This document shows positions 16,784 through 26,089 of a stretch of 64,000 nucleotides of DNA, one piece after another. The notes under the pieces were generated by a model. That model worked only from the letters and a program-made list of their open reading frames with translations. It was not told the DNA's origin and did no database searches. The first letter of the stretch is position 1. Every line of letters starts with the position of its first letter. Made by a program: the position numbers and the translations under genes. Origin of the DNA: Sabulicella glaciei (GTDB lineage Bacteria; Pseudomonadota; Alphaproteobacteria; Acetobacterales; Acetobacteraceae); NCBI RefSeq assembly GCF_026183895.1, contig NZ_JAPFQI010000001.1, positions 215,510 to 279,509 on the forward strand, in the 5' to 3' direction.

Positions 16784-17780
16784 CCACCGCGACCCGCCAC
16801 TCTTCCGGCCGAGCCTGACAACCGGCGCCCCGTCGCCGGAGCCGCCCGCGGGCGTCACCGACCCGCGCGTCTTCGCACCGGAGATCAGCCAGGGCGCGGC
16901 CGAGGTGCCGCCGCGCATGGAGGACGCGCAGCCGCCGCCGGGCGCCCCGCAGCCGCCGCGAAGCCGCGCCGGGCGGGTGCTGGCAATCGGCCTCTCCGGC
17001 CTCCTGCTCGTGTGGCTGGTGGACTGGCTCTGGGCGCTGTCGGCGCAGATCCCGGTGCTGGGCGCGGTGGGATGGGCGGCCTTCGCCGTCTTCGTGCTGG
17101 GCGCGGGCGGCCTCGCCTGGCGCGAATGGCGTGCGCTGCAACTCCTCGACGGGGCGGAGGCGCTGCGCCGGCGCATCGCGGCCGCCGCGACCGCGGAGGC
17201 GGCGACGCATCTGCTGGCGCCGCTGGGGCGCGACCTCCTGTCGCGCGGTGTCGCGGCGCCGCGCCTGCTGGAAGGTTGGAACCGCGCCATCCCCGGCGCC
17301 CGCACCGCGCCCGAGGTGGTGCGCGCCTTCGAGGCCGGCCCGCTCTCCGCCGCCGATGCGCGGGCCGAGGCGGCGGTCCGGCGCGCCGCCGTCACGGCGG
17401 GCGGCTTCGTCGCGCTCAGCGGCAATCCGGTCGCGGACATGATCGGCTTCGCGCTGCGCACGATCATGCTGATGCGCGAGGTGATGGTGATCTATGGGCT
17501 TCGCCCGGGCCGCGTAGCGGAGTTGCGGCTGCTGCGGCGCCTGCTGGTGGAGGGCGCGGTGGTGGGCGCCGCCGACCTCGCCGGGGATGCGGTGGCGAGC
17601 GCGGCGGGGCAGGTGACGGGGATGGTCGCCGGATCGGCGGCGCAGGGCGCGCTCGCCGCCTATCGCGTGGCGCGGATCGGCACGTTGGTCATGGCCGGGT
17701 GCCGGCCGGTGCCGTTCAGCCCGGGGAAGGCGCCCACGGTCGCGCGCATCCTGGCCCGGGGCGGCGCGCCTCCGAAATAG
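16776..17780 (+). CDS. ycjF: YcjF/DUF697-family inner membrane protein
   Basis: A 334-residue protein with a Pro-rich cytoplasmic N-terminus (residues 1-65), two adjacent transmembrane helices (about 68-90 and 95-118) and a C-terminal DUF697 domain with small hydrophobic helices (AGGFVALSGNPVADMIG). This is the YcjF/TIGR01620 architecture and it always partners YcjX, whose stop it overlaps by eight bases. The ATG at 16776 is used; GTG at 16770 is an alternative. It ends three bases before the convergent acylase gene, with no hairpin visible between them. Confidence 0.93.
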   Translation: MSDHRDPPLFRPSLTTGAPSPEPPAGVTDPRVFAPEISQGAAEVPPRMEDAQPPPGAPQPPRSRAGRVLAIGLSGLLLVWLVDWLWALSAQIPVLGAVGWAAFAVFVLGAGGLAWREWRALQLLDGAEALRRRIAAAATAEAATHLLAPLGRDLLSRGVAAPRLLEGWNRAIPGARTAPEVVRAFEAGPLSAADARAEAAVRRAAVTAGGFVALSGNPVADMIGFALRTIMLMREVMVIYGLRPGRVAELRLLRRLLVEGAVVGAADLAGDAVASAAGQVTGMVAGSAAQGALAAYRVARIGTLVMAGCRPVPFSPGKAPTVARILARGGAPPK

Positions 17781-17783
17781 GGT

Positions 17784-20063
17784 TCACCCGGGACGCAGCT
17801 CCTGGCGCAGCGCGGCCTCACGCGGACGCATCGGCGCCATCTCGCAGCGGGACCAGATCGGGTTTTGGTCGGCGTAGTGCGGGCTGCCGGGATGGCCGCT
17901 GGCGCCGAGGAAGACGGACCAGCGGCTGTTCTCCCAGCCGCCCACGTCGAAGGCGTAGCGGGACAGCGCGCCATAGGCGGCACGCGGGCCGAGCGGTGCA
18001 ACGAGGCCGTTGGCCTGAACCGTGTCGCCATCGCCGCCGATCGCATCGGCCGGCGGGTCGAGCAGGGCGGCGGCTTCGGGGAACAGGGCCGAAAGCGGGT
18101 GTACGAGGCGCGGGCGATGCACCTCGCCCCAGGCTGAGTCGGCTCGGGCAGCGGCCGCCTCCTCCAGCGCGGCGCGCAGCAGCGTGTTCCAGTTCGCGCC
18201 GCGCAACAGCGACGTGTCATCCGCGCGCAGCAGGGCGGGCATGGCCCACCAGAGCTGTACCAGCGGCGTCGTGCCGGGGGGCGGCGCCAGGAAAGGGTGG
18301 CCGGCCAGGGCGCCGAGGCCGCTCGCCTCCGCGAAGCGTCGCACCAGGGCGAGGCGCAGCGCGATGTAGCGCGCTGCCGCACGCGACCCGGCATCCATCC
18401 GCGCGTCCCAGGCCAAGATCTCGTCGCGCAGCGCGGCGGAGGCGGGCGGAAGCGCGTCGAGGGTGCGGAGCCGCGCCTGGATCTCGCGCGCGGGGAGGGA
18501 GGAGGTGTCGGCGTGAATGCGCGCCGCGCCGTCGACGCTGCGCAGCTCCGGATCGCTCAGCAACTCGGTGACGCGCTTCGCGCGATAGGGCGGGTGGCAG
18601 TCGGTGCAGAGATAGTCCGGATGGTCGTCGGGCACCGGGCGGTTGTTGGCCGTGGCGAGGAAGCCGGGCGCGGGGTCCAGCAGGCGCGGCATCTCCTCGA
18701 AGGGGATCCAGCCCTGCCATTCATGCGCGCCGGTCCAGCCGGGCACGGGCAGCCATCCATTCTCGCGCCCCCGCCGCGGCACGCGGGCGCGCAGCAGCCA
18801 GCCGGTGCGACCCGCCGTGTCGGCGGCGAGCAGGTTGTGGTCGATCAGCCCCCATCCGCGCGTCGCCTCGTAAAGGGATTCCACGCCCGTGGCGCGCAGC
18901 ATGCGGGGCAGGCAGTCGAAGGACAGGTCGGTTTCGAAGAACTGCACACTCTTCAGCGCCAGCGCGGTGCCGGAAGCGGGCTCGCCGCAGATCACCGGGC
19001 CATGGCGCGTTTCCACCACCTCCACCTCGCGCGCCGCCTCGCCGCGGATCGCGATGCTCTCGGTGCGGCGGCGGACGGGTTCCCACTCCCCCTCGAACAG
19101 CGCGTGGCGCGCCCCCTTGTCGAAGCGCTCGACGTAGAGGTCGTGGATGTCGGCGAAGGTGTGGGTCACGCAATAGGCGACGCGGCCGTTCTCGGCGAAA
19201 TGGGGGAAGCCGGGAACACCGGGAACGGTGAGGCCGACCAAGTCCCAGTCGGGGCAGGCCAGCCCGCCCTGGGCATACATGCTCGGCACCTCGAAGACGC
19301 GATGCGGGTCGCCGGCGAGGACCGGGCGGCCGGTGCCGGACATGGCGCCCGACACGACCCAGTTGTTGCTGCCGCCGCCCGTCGCGTCCGGCGCCGCTTC
19401 CTCCAGCAATGCCGCGACGGCGGGGGCGAGGTCGGAAAGCGCGGCGCGCCAGCGCGCGGTTTCGGCACCAGGTGGCGCGATCACGAGGTCGCCGCCGCCA
19501 TCGTCGTAGCGCAGCTTGGTCACCTCCTCGCCCGCGAGCGGCAAGGCCGCGGCGCGCCACAGCTTGAACCAGACCGATCCCATCAGGAGGCCGAGGCGCC
19601 GCATCACAGCGATGCAATGCCACCCCTCCCAGGGTTCCGGCGTCGCATCGAGGAGGCGGTACTCCAGCGGCGGCGGGGCGCCGGAGGCGAGAAAGGCGTT
19701 CACTCCGGCCACGTAGGCGTCCAGCATGGCGCGGGCTTCCTCGCCCAGCGCGGCGGCGTCGCGGCGGTTGGCTGCTTCCATGCCGAGGCGGCGCGACAGC
19801 GCGTCCGAGGCGAAGGCGGGGGCGCCGAGCCATTCCGCAGCGCGGCCCAGGGCGCGGCGGCGATTCAGCTCCATCTGGAACAGCCGGTCCTGGGCGTGGA
19901 CGAAGCCCTGCGCGAAGAAGGCGTCGCGCACGGTGGCGGCGCGGATATGCGGAACGCCAAAGGAGTCACGAATGACCGTGGCGGGGGCGGAAAGCCCGGC
20001 GACGGTCAAGGTGCCGTCCAGCTTTGGCACAGCGCGCGCCGCTTCTTCGCGCCAATCCGTCAT
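17784..20063 (-). CDS. Penicillin acylase family N-terminal-nucleophile hydrolase
   Basis: A 759-residue amidohydrolase that should be self-cleaved into alpha and beta chains. The beta chain would start at S232 in TGGGSNNWVVSG, matching the catalytic serine-Asn-Asn-Trp of the family. Other conserved parts are RDSFGVPHIRA near residue 32, FVHAQDRLFQME near 54 and AGDPHR near 252. Relatives cleave penicillins, N-acyl homoserine lactones or acyl amides. I see no N-terminal signal peptide from the ATG at 20063, whereas well-studied members are periplasmic. It is divergent from the binding-protein gene at 20164. Confidence 0.92.
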   Translation of the reverse strand: MTDWREEAARAVPKLDGTLTVAGLSAPATVIRDSFGVPHIRAATVRDAFFAQGFVHAQDRLFQMELNRRRALGRAAEWLGAPAFASDALSRRLGMEAANRRDAAALGEEARAMLDAYVAGVNAFLASGAPPPLEYRLLDATPEPWEGWHCIAVMRRLGLLMGSVWFKLWRAAALPLAGEEVTKLRYDDGGGDLVIAPPGAETARWRAALSDLAPAVAALLEEAAPDATGGGSNNWVVSGAMSGTGRPVLAGDPHRVFEVPSMYAQGGLACPDWDLVGLTVPGVPGFPHFAENGRVAYCVTHTFADIHDLYVERFDKGARHALFEGEWEPVRRRTESIAIRGEAAREVEVVETRHGPVICGEPASGTALALKSVQFFETDLSFDCLPRMLRATGVESLYEATRGWGLIDHNLLAADTAGRTGWLLRARVPRRGRENGWLPVPGWTGAHEWQGWIPFEEMPRLLDPAPGFLATANNRPVPDDHPDYLCTDCHPPYRAKRVTELLSDPELRSVDGAARIHADTSSLPAREIQARLRTLDALPPASAALRDEILAWDARMDAGSRAAARYIALRLALVRRFAEASGLGALAGHPFLAPPPGTTPLVQLWWAMPALLRADDTSLLRGANWNTLLRAALEEAAAARADSAWGEVHRPRLVHPLSALFPEAAALLDPPADAIGGDGDTVQANGLVAPLGPRAAYGALSRYAFDVGGWENSRWSVFLGASGHPGSPHYADQNPIWSRCEMAPMRPREAALRQELRPG

Positions 20064-20163
20064 TCCCTGTCCCTCGCCACCTGTTTCGCGCAGCATGAAC
20101 CCGCGCTGGACAGCGCGCCAAGCCGCCCCCTACGCTTTTCGCAACAACAGGGAGGCGAGGTTC

Positions 20164-21723
20164 ATGGAACAACCCGCGATCACCCGCCGCGCCGCCTTGG
20201 GCGCCGGGCTGGCTTTGCCGTTCACCCCCTCGGCGCGGGCGCAATCCGCCCCGGTGAACATCGTGCTGGAAAGCGAGGTGGTGATCCTCGACCCGCATGC
20301 CACCACGGCGGCCATCACGCGGACCTTCGCCTACCACGTCTTCGACACGCTCTTCTCCATGGACGGGAAGGGCATGATCCGGCCGCAGATGGTGGAGGCC
20401 TGGGAAAGCTCCGCCGACGGGCTGCGCTGGGATTTCCGCCTCCGGCCCAACCTGCGCTTCCACGACAACGCGCCCGTCACTGCTCGGGACGTGGTGGCGA
20501 GCCTGGATCGCTGGGCGCCGCGTGACAGCCTGGGCCGCATGCTCTGGGCGGCGAAGGGCGACCTCCAGGCGGTGGATGAGCGCTCCTTCCGCCTGACCCT
20601 GACGCGGCCCTTCCCGATGGTGCTGGACGTGCTGGGCAAGCCCAACGCGCCCCTGCCGGTCATCCTGCCCGAGCGCCTGGCGCGCATCCCGGTGGAGCAG
20701 CGCATCCGCGAGCCGGTCGGCTCCGGCCCGTTCCGCTTCCGCCAGGCGGATTGGCGCCCGGGCAACGTTATGATCCTGGAGCGCTTCGAGGGCTATGTCC
20801 CGCGCGAGGAGCCATCGGATTTCCTGGCCGGCGGGCGGCGCGTCCACCTGCCCGCCATCGCGCTGCGCGTCATGCCCGACCCGGCCACCGGCGCGACGGC
20901 GCTGATGGCGGGCGAGGTGGACTACATGCAGTACCTGCCCTTCGACCTGCTGCCGCGGCTGGAGCGGACGCGGGGCGTGCGGCTGGCAGCCTTTGGCGGC
21001 ATCCACCAGTTCCAGGGCAATTTCCGGGTCAACCACGCCGCCGCGCCGATGGACGACCCGGCGATCCGGCGCGTCCTGTGGCGCTGCGCCGACCAGACGG
21101 CCACGCTGACCGCCATCGGCATCCCCGAGCGCTTCCGCGCGCCCGCCTGCCCCTCCTTCTTCCTCTGCGACGCGCCGCTCAGCAGCACCGCGGGCGCGGA
21201 GATGATGGGCTTCGACGCGGACGAGGCGCGACGGATGCTGCAGGCGACCAACTACCGCGGGCAGAAGCTGGCCTTCCTGACCACCGCGGGCGGCATCAGC
21301 CAGACCGCCGCGCAGGTGATGATCCAGAACATGCAGCGCGCCGGCTTCGACGCGGAGGAGCAGGTGATGGACTGGGGCACGCTGCTGGCGCGGCGTGGTC
21401 GACGCGAGGGGTGGCACATCTTCGCCGTCTACGCGAACGGCACGGACATGTTCTCGCCTCTGACCAATTTCTACGTCTCCAACACCTGCGCCGACTATCC
21501 GGGCTGGGATTGCGACCGCGACATCGAGCGCCTGCTGCGCGAGTTCGCCAATGCGGGCGACGCGGACCAGCGCAAGCGGCTGGCGGAGGAGATCCAGGGC
21601 CACGCCGCGCGGCACGTGCCGAGCGTGATGTGGGGGCAGTTCACCATTCCGGCCGGGATCCGCGAAAGGCTGCGCGACGTGCCGCAGGCCGCCTACCCGA
21701 TGTTCTGGGACGCGCGGGTTTGA
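20164..21723 (+). CDS. ABC transporter substrate-binding protein, family 5 (peptide/nickel type)
   Basis: A 519-residue periplasmic binding protein. A twin-arginine-like leader (MEQPAITRRAALGAGLALPF...ARAQ) precedes the mature SBP_bac_5 fold, which opens VNIVLESEVVILDPHATTAA. Family 5 proteins bind peptides, opines or other bulky solutes and deliver them to ABC permeases, but no permease or ATPase gene is nearby. A GGGAGG site lies nine bases upstream of the ATG. The following aminotransferase starts on a TTG overlapping its stop, so the two are one transcription unit. Confidence 0.92.
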   Translation: MEQPAITRRAALGAGLALPFTPSARAQSAPVNIVLESEVVILDPHATTAAITRTFAYHVFDTLFSMDGKGMIRPQMVEAWESSADGLRWDFRLRPNLRFHDNAPVTARDVVASLDRWAPRDSLGRMLWAAKGDLQAVDERSFRLTLTRPFPMVLDVLGKPNAPLPVILPERLARIPVEQRIREPVGSGPFRFRQADWRPGNVMILERFEGYVPREEPSDFLAGGRRVHLPAIALRVMPDPATGATALMAGEVDYMQYLPFDLLPRLERTRGVRLAAFGGIHQFQGNFRVNHAAAPMDDPAIRRVLWRCADQTATLTAIGIPERFRAPACPSFFLCDAPLSSTAGAEMMGFDADEARRMLQATNYRGQKLAFLTTAGGISQTAAQVMIQNMQRAGFDAEEQVMDWGTLLARRGRREGWHIFAVYANGTDMFSPLTNFYVSNTCADYPGWDCDRDIERLLREFANAGDADQRKRLAEEIQGHAARHVPSVMWGQFTIPAGIRERLRDVPQAAYPMFWDARV

Positions 21724-22931
21724 GCACGGACGCCGCGCTGCGCGCCCGCGCGGCGCGAGTGGTGCCGGGCGGCATGTGGGGCCACCTGCACGCCGGCCGG
21801 ATGCCGCCGGGCTACCCGCAATTCTTCACGCGCGGCGAGGGCGGGCATGTGTGGGACGCGGACGGAAGGCGCTACGTGGACCTGATGTGCGCCTGGGGCC
21901 CGGTGATTCTCGGCCACCGCGACGGGGCGGTGGAGGGGGCGGCCGCGCGGCAGGCGGCGCTGGGCGACTGCCTGAACGGGCCGGCGCCGGTGATGGTGGA
22001 CCTCGCGGAGCGGCTGGTGGACCGGATCGCCCACGCGGACTGGGCGATCTTCTGCAAGAACGGCACGGATGCGACCACCGCCTGCGTCACCATCGCCCGC
22101 GCCGCGACGGGACGCCGCGCCATCCTTGTGGCCGAAGGCTCGTATCACGGCGCCATGCCCTGGTGCACGCCGGTCCCGGCAGGCACGACGGCGGAAGACC
22201 GGGCGCACCAGCACCGCTTCCGCTACAACGACATCGCGAGCCTGGAAGCGGCGGCCGACGCGGCCGGACCCGATCTGGCCGGGATCATCGTCACCGCCTT
22301 CCGCCACGACAACGTCGTGGACCAGGAAATGCCCGAGCCCGGCTTCGCCCGTGCCGCGCGCGCGATCTGCGACCGGCGCGGGGCGGCGCTGATCGTGGAC
22401 GACGTGCGCGCGGGCTTCCGCCTGCACCCCGACGGAAGCTGGGAGGCGGTGGGGGTGCGGCCCGACCTGTCCGCCTATTCCAAGGCGCTCGGCAACGGCC
22501 ACGCCATCGCCGCCATCGCAGGGAGCGAGGCGCTGCGCGAGGCCGCCGGCCGGGTCTTCGTCACCGGTTCCTTCTGGTGCGCGGCCGTGCCCATGGCCGC
22601 GGCGCTGGCCGTGCTGGAGGAGCTGGAGCGGCGCGACGTGGTGCCCTGGCTGGAGCACCTGGGCACGCGGCTGCGGCAGGGCCTCGCGCAGCGCGCTGTC
22701 GCCTTCGGCGTCGGGCTGCGGCAGTCCGGGCCGGTTTCCATGCCGCTCTTCATGTTCGATGGGGATGCGGATTTCGCGCAAGGCCGGGCGTTCTGCGCCG
22801 CCGCGCTGGCGGCAGGGGCCTATCTGCACCCGCGCCACAACATGTTCCTCTGCGCCGCGCACACGGAAGCGGACATGGACGAGGTGCTGCGCGCGGCGGA
22901 GGCAGGGTTCGAGGCGCTGCGCGGGGCCTAG
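21720..22931 (+). CDS. Class-III PLP aminotransferase, glutamate-1-semialdehyde aminomutase-like
   Basis: A 403-residue fold-type I PLP enzyme with Schiff-base lysine K255 (AYSKALGNG), cofactor aspartate in IVDDVRAGF (D227/D228) and the NGTDATTA phosphate-binding segment (114-121). It resembles glutamate-1-semialdehyde 2,1-aminomutase, but its coupling to a transporter gene argues for a catabolic amino-group transfer rather than tetrapyrrole synthesis. No ATG fits, and the TTG at 21720 overlapping the upstream TGA as TTGA is the best start. Its TAG stop shares the palindrome CTAG with the stop of the convergent gene. Confidence 0.88.
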   Translation: MSTDAALRARAARVVPGGMWGHLHAGRMPPGYPQFFTRGEGGHVWDADGRRYVDLMCAWGPVILGHRDGAVEGAAARQAALGDCLNGPAPVMVDLAERLVDRIAHADWAIFCKNGTDATTACVTIARAATGRRAILVAEGSYHGAMPWCTPVPAGTTAEDRAHQHRFRYNDIASLEAAADAAGPDLAGIIVTAFRHDNVVDQEMPEPGFARAARAICDRRGAALIVDDVRAGFRLHPDGSWEAVGVRPDLSAYSKALGNGHAIAAIAGSEALREAAGRVFVTGSFWCAAVPMAAALAVLEELERRDVVPWLEHLGTRLRQGLAQRAVAFGVGLRQSGPVSMPLFMFDGDADFAQGRAFCAAALAAGAYLHPRHNMFLCAAHTEADMDEVLRAAEAGFEALRGA

Positions 22932-23215
22932 CGTTCGGCGCTGCCGAGGAAGCGGCGCGCCGCGAGCGCGTCGATCAGCGGATAGGTGGTGAACTCCGCC
23001 GGGATCATGTCCGCCCATTCCGTCAGGCGGCGATGCAGCGTCTCGTGGTCCGGCGCGTCGAACAGCACGACGGCGCCGCGCCCGACGCGGGCATGGACGG
23101 AGCGTGCCTCGCCCGATTCCAGCAAGGGTTCGATCCAGCGCCAGAATTCCTGGCGCTGGCCGGTCACTTGGCTCGGCCGCTCGGGCCGCGGCTCGCTGAT
23201 GACGAGAAACAGCAT
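22928..23215 (-). CDS. Muconolactone isomerase-like small protein (DUF3303/YciI-like fold)
   Basis: A 95-residue ferredoxin-like protein starting MLFLVISEPRPERPSQVT, with a centre VGRGAVVLFDAPDHETLHRRL and the tail AEFTTYPLIDAL. This layout is typical of muconolactone delta-isomerase-like and related small homomeric proteins. Catalytic function cannot be assigned. It may form a unit with the histidine kinase gene, whose stop lies upstream, or be independent. Its stop codon overlaps that of the convergent aminotransferase gene. Confidence 0.8.
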   Translation of the reverse strand: MLFLVISEPRPERPSQVTGQRQEFWRWIEPLLESGEARSVHARVGRGAVVLFDAPDHETLHRRLTEWADMIPAEFTTYPLIDALAARRFLGSAER

Positions 23216-23230
23216 GGGGGTCCCCTTCGC

Positions 23231-25768
23231 TCAGGCGGACGGGTCGCGCCGCGTCAGCCGGCGCAGGATGCGGGAGAGTTCGGCGGCGGCATAGGGCTTA
23301 TGGATCAGGTCGAAGCCATGGCTGCCTTCCTCGGCCAGCACGTCGCTGTAGCCAGAGGTGAGCACGACGGGCAGGCCCGGATGGCGGCGGCGGATTTCCT
23401 CGCCCAGCTCGATCCCGCTCATGCCCGGCATGACGACGTCGGAGAAGACCACGTCGAACCGGTGCTGGTCGGACAGGAAGGCCAGCGCCGCCTGGGCATC
23501 CGTCGCCCAGACGGTCTCGTAGCCCATGTCGCGCAGGATCTGGGTGGAGATCTCCCCGACCTGGAGGTTGTCCTCGACCACCAGGACGCGACGGCCATCC
23601 CCGCCGTCACGCGGGTCCGTCTCGGCCGCTGGGGGCGCCGGCGGCTCCACCGTCTCCTGCCGCTGGGCGCGCGGCAGGAGGAGGGTGAAGGTGGCGCCCT
23701 GTCCCGGTGGGCTTTCGACAACCACATCGCCGCCCGATTGCTTGGCGAAGCCATAGACCTGGGACAGGCCGAGGCCCGTGCCCTTGCCCACTTCCTTAGT
23801 GGTGAAGAAGGGCTCGAAGATCTGCGGCAGCTTGTCCGGCGGAATGCCGTGCCCGGTGTCGCCGAGGGAGATGGCGACGAACTCGCCTGCCGCGCGGCGG
23901 CGCCGCTCCACCTGCACGGTCAACGTGCCTTCGCCGTCCATCGCGTCGCGAGCATTCGCGGCCATGTTGACCAGGGCCGTCTCGAACTGGCTGACATCCG
24001 CTTCGACATGGCATTCCGTGCACGCGATCTCGGCGACGATGCGGATGCGGGCGCCGGCAACCGTGCCGAGCATGTCGGCGATGTCGCGCATGCGCTCGGC
24101 GACGTCGAACACCTCCGGCCGCAGCGCCTGGCGCCGCGCGAAGGCGAGGAGCTGGCCGGTCAGCTTCGCCGCCCGGTCCACCGTCTCGGCGACAGCCTCC
24201 ACGTAGCGGCGGCGGCGGTCGTCGGGCAGGTCGGATCGGCGAAGCAGATCGGCCGAGGACCGGATGATGGTCAGCAGGTTGTTGAAGTCGTGCGCCACGC
24301 CACCGGTCAGCTGGCCGACTGCCTCCAGTTTCTGCGCCTGCCGCAGCGCGTCCTGTGCGTGCTTCAGCTCCGTGATGTCGCGCCCCTCGGCGACCAGCCA
24401 GGTCGCCTCGCCATCCGCGCTGAAGACAGGCTTCAGGGAGAAGTCCACGATCGCGCGCGTCTCGCCATGCCCGCGCATCTCGTGCTCCTCGCGCACCGTT
24501 TCGCCCGCGGCGGCGCGCCGCGCGGCATCCCGGATCGCATTCTGGAGCGCCGGGTTCCCCCGCATCGGCGCGGCGAGCCAGAAGGGAAGTCCCACGATGT
24601 CGTCCGCGGTGATTCGGCTCCATTCGAGGGCGGTGCGGTTGACCTCGATGACCGTGCCGTCGCGTGTCAGAAGCGCCATGAACTGCAGCGCGGAGTCGAA
24701 CAGGCCGCGGAAGCGGCGGTCAGTCTCGGCCAGCTCGGCGGTGCGCTCAGCGACGCGGCGCTCCAGCGTTTCGTTGAGGTCGCGCAGCCTTTCCTCGGCG
24801 CGGGCCCGCTCGACCGCGGCCCAGGTGCGGTCCGCCACCTCGGCGACGAGTTCGGCGTCGTGCTCCGTCCAGGGCCGCGCGGCGCGTGAATGGACGTAAA
24901 GGGCGGCCTTCAGCCCGCTCGCCTTCACCAGCGAGGCGGTGATGACGGCCCGCGTGTCGATGGCGTCGAAGGCGGCGAGGCTTTCCGGTGAGTTGGTGCG
25001 CGGATCACGCTCCACGTCCGGGATCAGGAGCGGGATGCCGGCGCGCAGCGCCGCCAGGATCTCCGGCCCGAAGGAAGCGAGGTCGTGCGTGCCCTCGCGC
25101 GTCGGCACGCTCCCGTCGGTCCAGTTGCGCTCCGTGGTGAAGAAGCGCCGTGTCTCCTCGACCTCGCCATAGCCGACGCGGTTGGCGCCCAGATGTTCGC
25201 CGAGCGCCGCCTGTGCCGTCTCGATCACCGCGCGGGGGTCGGACAGGCTGCGCAACCGGTCGCTGAGGTCGAGCAGGAAGCGGCCTCGCCGTTCCGCAAG
25301 AACGCGCGCCGTCGTCTCGTTGCCTTGGTTGAGGATCCCCGCGACCGTCCCGTCCTCGCCCCGGATGGGAGTGAAGCTGTAGTTCCAGTAGGTTTCGCGC
25401 CGGATGCCCCCCCGGAGCAGTGGCAGCATCTGGTCGTAGGTGGAAAAGCCTTCGCCCGACTGGAGGACGCGCGCGAACTGCGGCTCCAGTACCTCCCAGA
25501 TATCGGCCCAGACTTCCGCCGCCGGGCGGCCGAGCGCCCAGGGGTGGCGCTCCTCCGGGATGGGCATCCAGGCGTCGTTGTAGAGGAGGCGAAGCTCCGG
25601 TCCCCAGTAGATCGCCATCGGGAAGGAGGAATTCAGGCAGATCGAGAGGGCAGAGCGGAGGGATTGCGGCCACGTCTCAGCTTGGCCCAGTGGCGACGAT
25701 CCCCAGTCATGGACGCGGATCAGCGCGCCCATCTCTCCCCCGCCTGACAGGAATCCGGAAGCGGTCAT
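23231..25768 (-). CDS. Hybrid sensor histidine kinase/response regulator (PAS-GAF-PAS-HK-REC)
   Basis: An 845-residue soluble two-component protein. Order: PAS-like sensor (about 40-150), GAF (165-320), coiled linker (320-350), PAS (350-465), HisKA with phospho-accepting H493 in [11 protein letters not shown], HATPase_c with DTGHGIPP (637-644) and [10 protein letters not shown] (661-670), and a C-terminal receiver with D777 in FSDVVMPG. No transmembrane segment is seen, so it senses a cytoplasmic signal, perhaps light or redox through PAS/GAF; neither a bilin nor a LOV cysteine motif is evident. No separate output regulator is adjacent. It is transcribed divergently from a paralogue with a nearly identical kinase core. 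Confidence 0.95.
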   Translation of the reverse strand: MTASGFLSGGGEMGALIRVHDWGSSPLGQAETWPQSLRSALSICLNSSFPMAIYWGPELRLLYNDAWMPIPEERHPWALGRPAAEVWADIWEVLEPQFARVLQSGEGFSTYDQMLPLLRGGIRRETYWNYSFTPIRGEDGTVAGILNQGNETTARVLAERRGRFLLDLSDRLRSLSDPRAVIETAQAALGEHLGANRVGYGEVEETRRFFTTERNWTDGSVPTREGTHDLASFGPEILAALRAGIPLLIPDVERDPRTNSPESLAAFDAIDTRAVITASLVKASGLKAALYVHSRAARPWTEHDAELVAEVADRTWAAVERARAEERLRDLNETLERRVAERTAELAETDRRFRGLFDSALQFMALLTRDGTVIEVNRTALEWSRITADDIVGLPFWLAAPMRGNPALQNAIRDAARRAAAGETVREEHEMRGHGETRAIVDFSLKPVFSADGEATWLVAEGRDITELKHAQDALRQAQKLEAVGQLTGGVAHDFNNLLTIIRSSADLLRRSDLPDDRRRRYVEAVAETVDRAAKLTGQLLAFARRQALRPEVFDVAERMRDIADMLGTVAGARIRIVAEIACTECHVEADVSQFETALVNMAANARDAMDGEGTLTVQVERRRRAAGEFVAISLGDTGHGIPPDKLPQIFEPFFTTKEVGKGTGLGLSQVYGFAKQSGGDVVVESPPGQGATFTLLLPRAQRQETVEPPAPPAAETDPRDGGDGRRVLVVEDNLQVGEISTQILRDMGYETVWATDAQAALAFLSDQHRFDVVFSDVVMPGMSGIELGEEIRRRHPGLPVVLTSGYSDVLAEEGSHGFDLIHKPYAAAELSRILRRLTRRDPSA

Positions 25769-26089
25769 GCTCCGTCCCTGGAAAAGTGGGTGCCTGGGCC
25801 GGGGGATGCCTTGCCGTTTCCGCTCAACAACCCATCCACCTCAATGACCCAATCAACATGCGGAACACTAATGAACGTGCCGCGTCGCGGGAGGTATTTT
25901 CGTGGGAACGACCTTGCAAGCAAAGCGCGCGGCGAAAGACCGCAGGGATGGCTGCATCCTGACGCACGAACCGTCCCTCTCCAAGAATGGGAGAACCGTT
26001 TGCCGCGCACGCGGTTGCGGCCGCTGCACACTCGCTTGGGAAATCTCTTTTCTTTGACATTGCCGCAACCCCATGGGAGGACTGCGCCA
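25769..26089. other. Divergent intergenic region between two hybrid kinases
   Basis: 321 bp separate the start codons of the two paralogous kinases and must hold both promoters. It is visibly more AT-rich than its surroundings. GGGAGG at 26075-26080 is the ribosome-binding site of the right-hand gene. A TTGACA at 26054 lies too close to the ATG for a normal -35 element. I found no palindrome or sigma-factor motif that I would defend. Confidence 0.4.

Noticed and set aside
26054-26059. TTGACA as the -35 element of the second hybrid kinase
   Set aside because: It is only about 30 bp from the ATG and has no -10 at 16-18 bp spacing.
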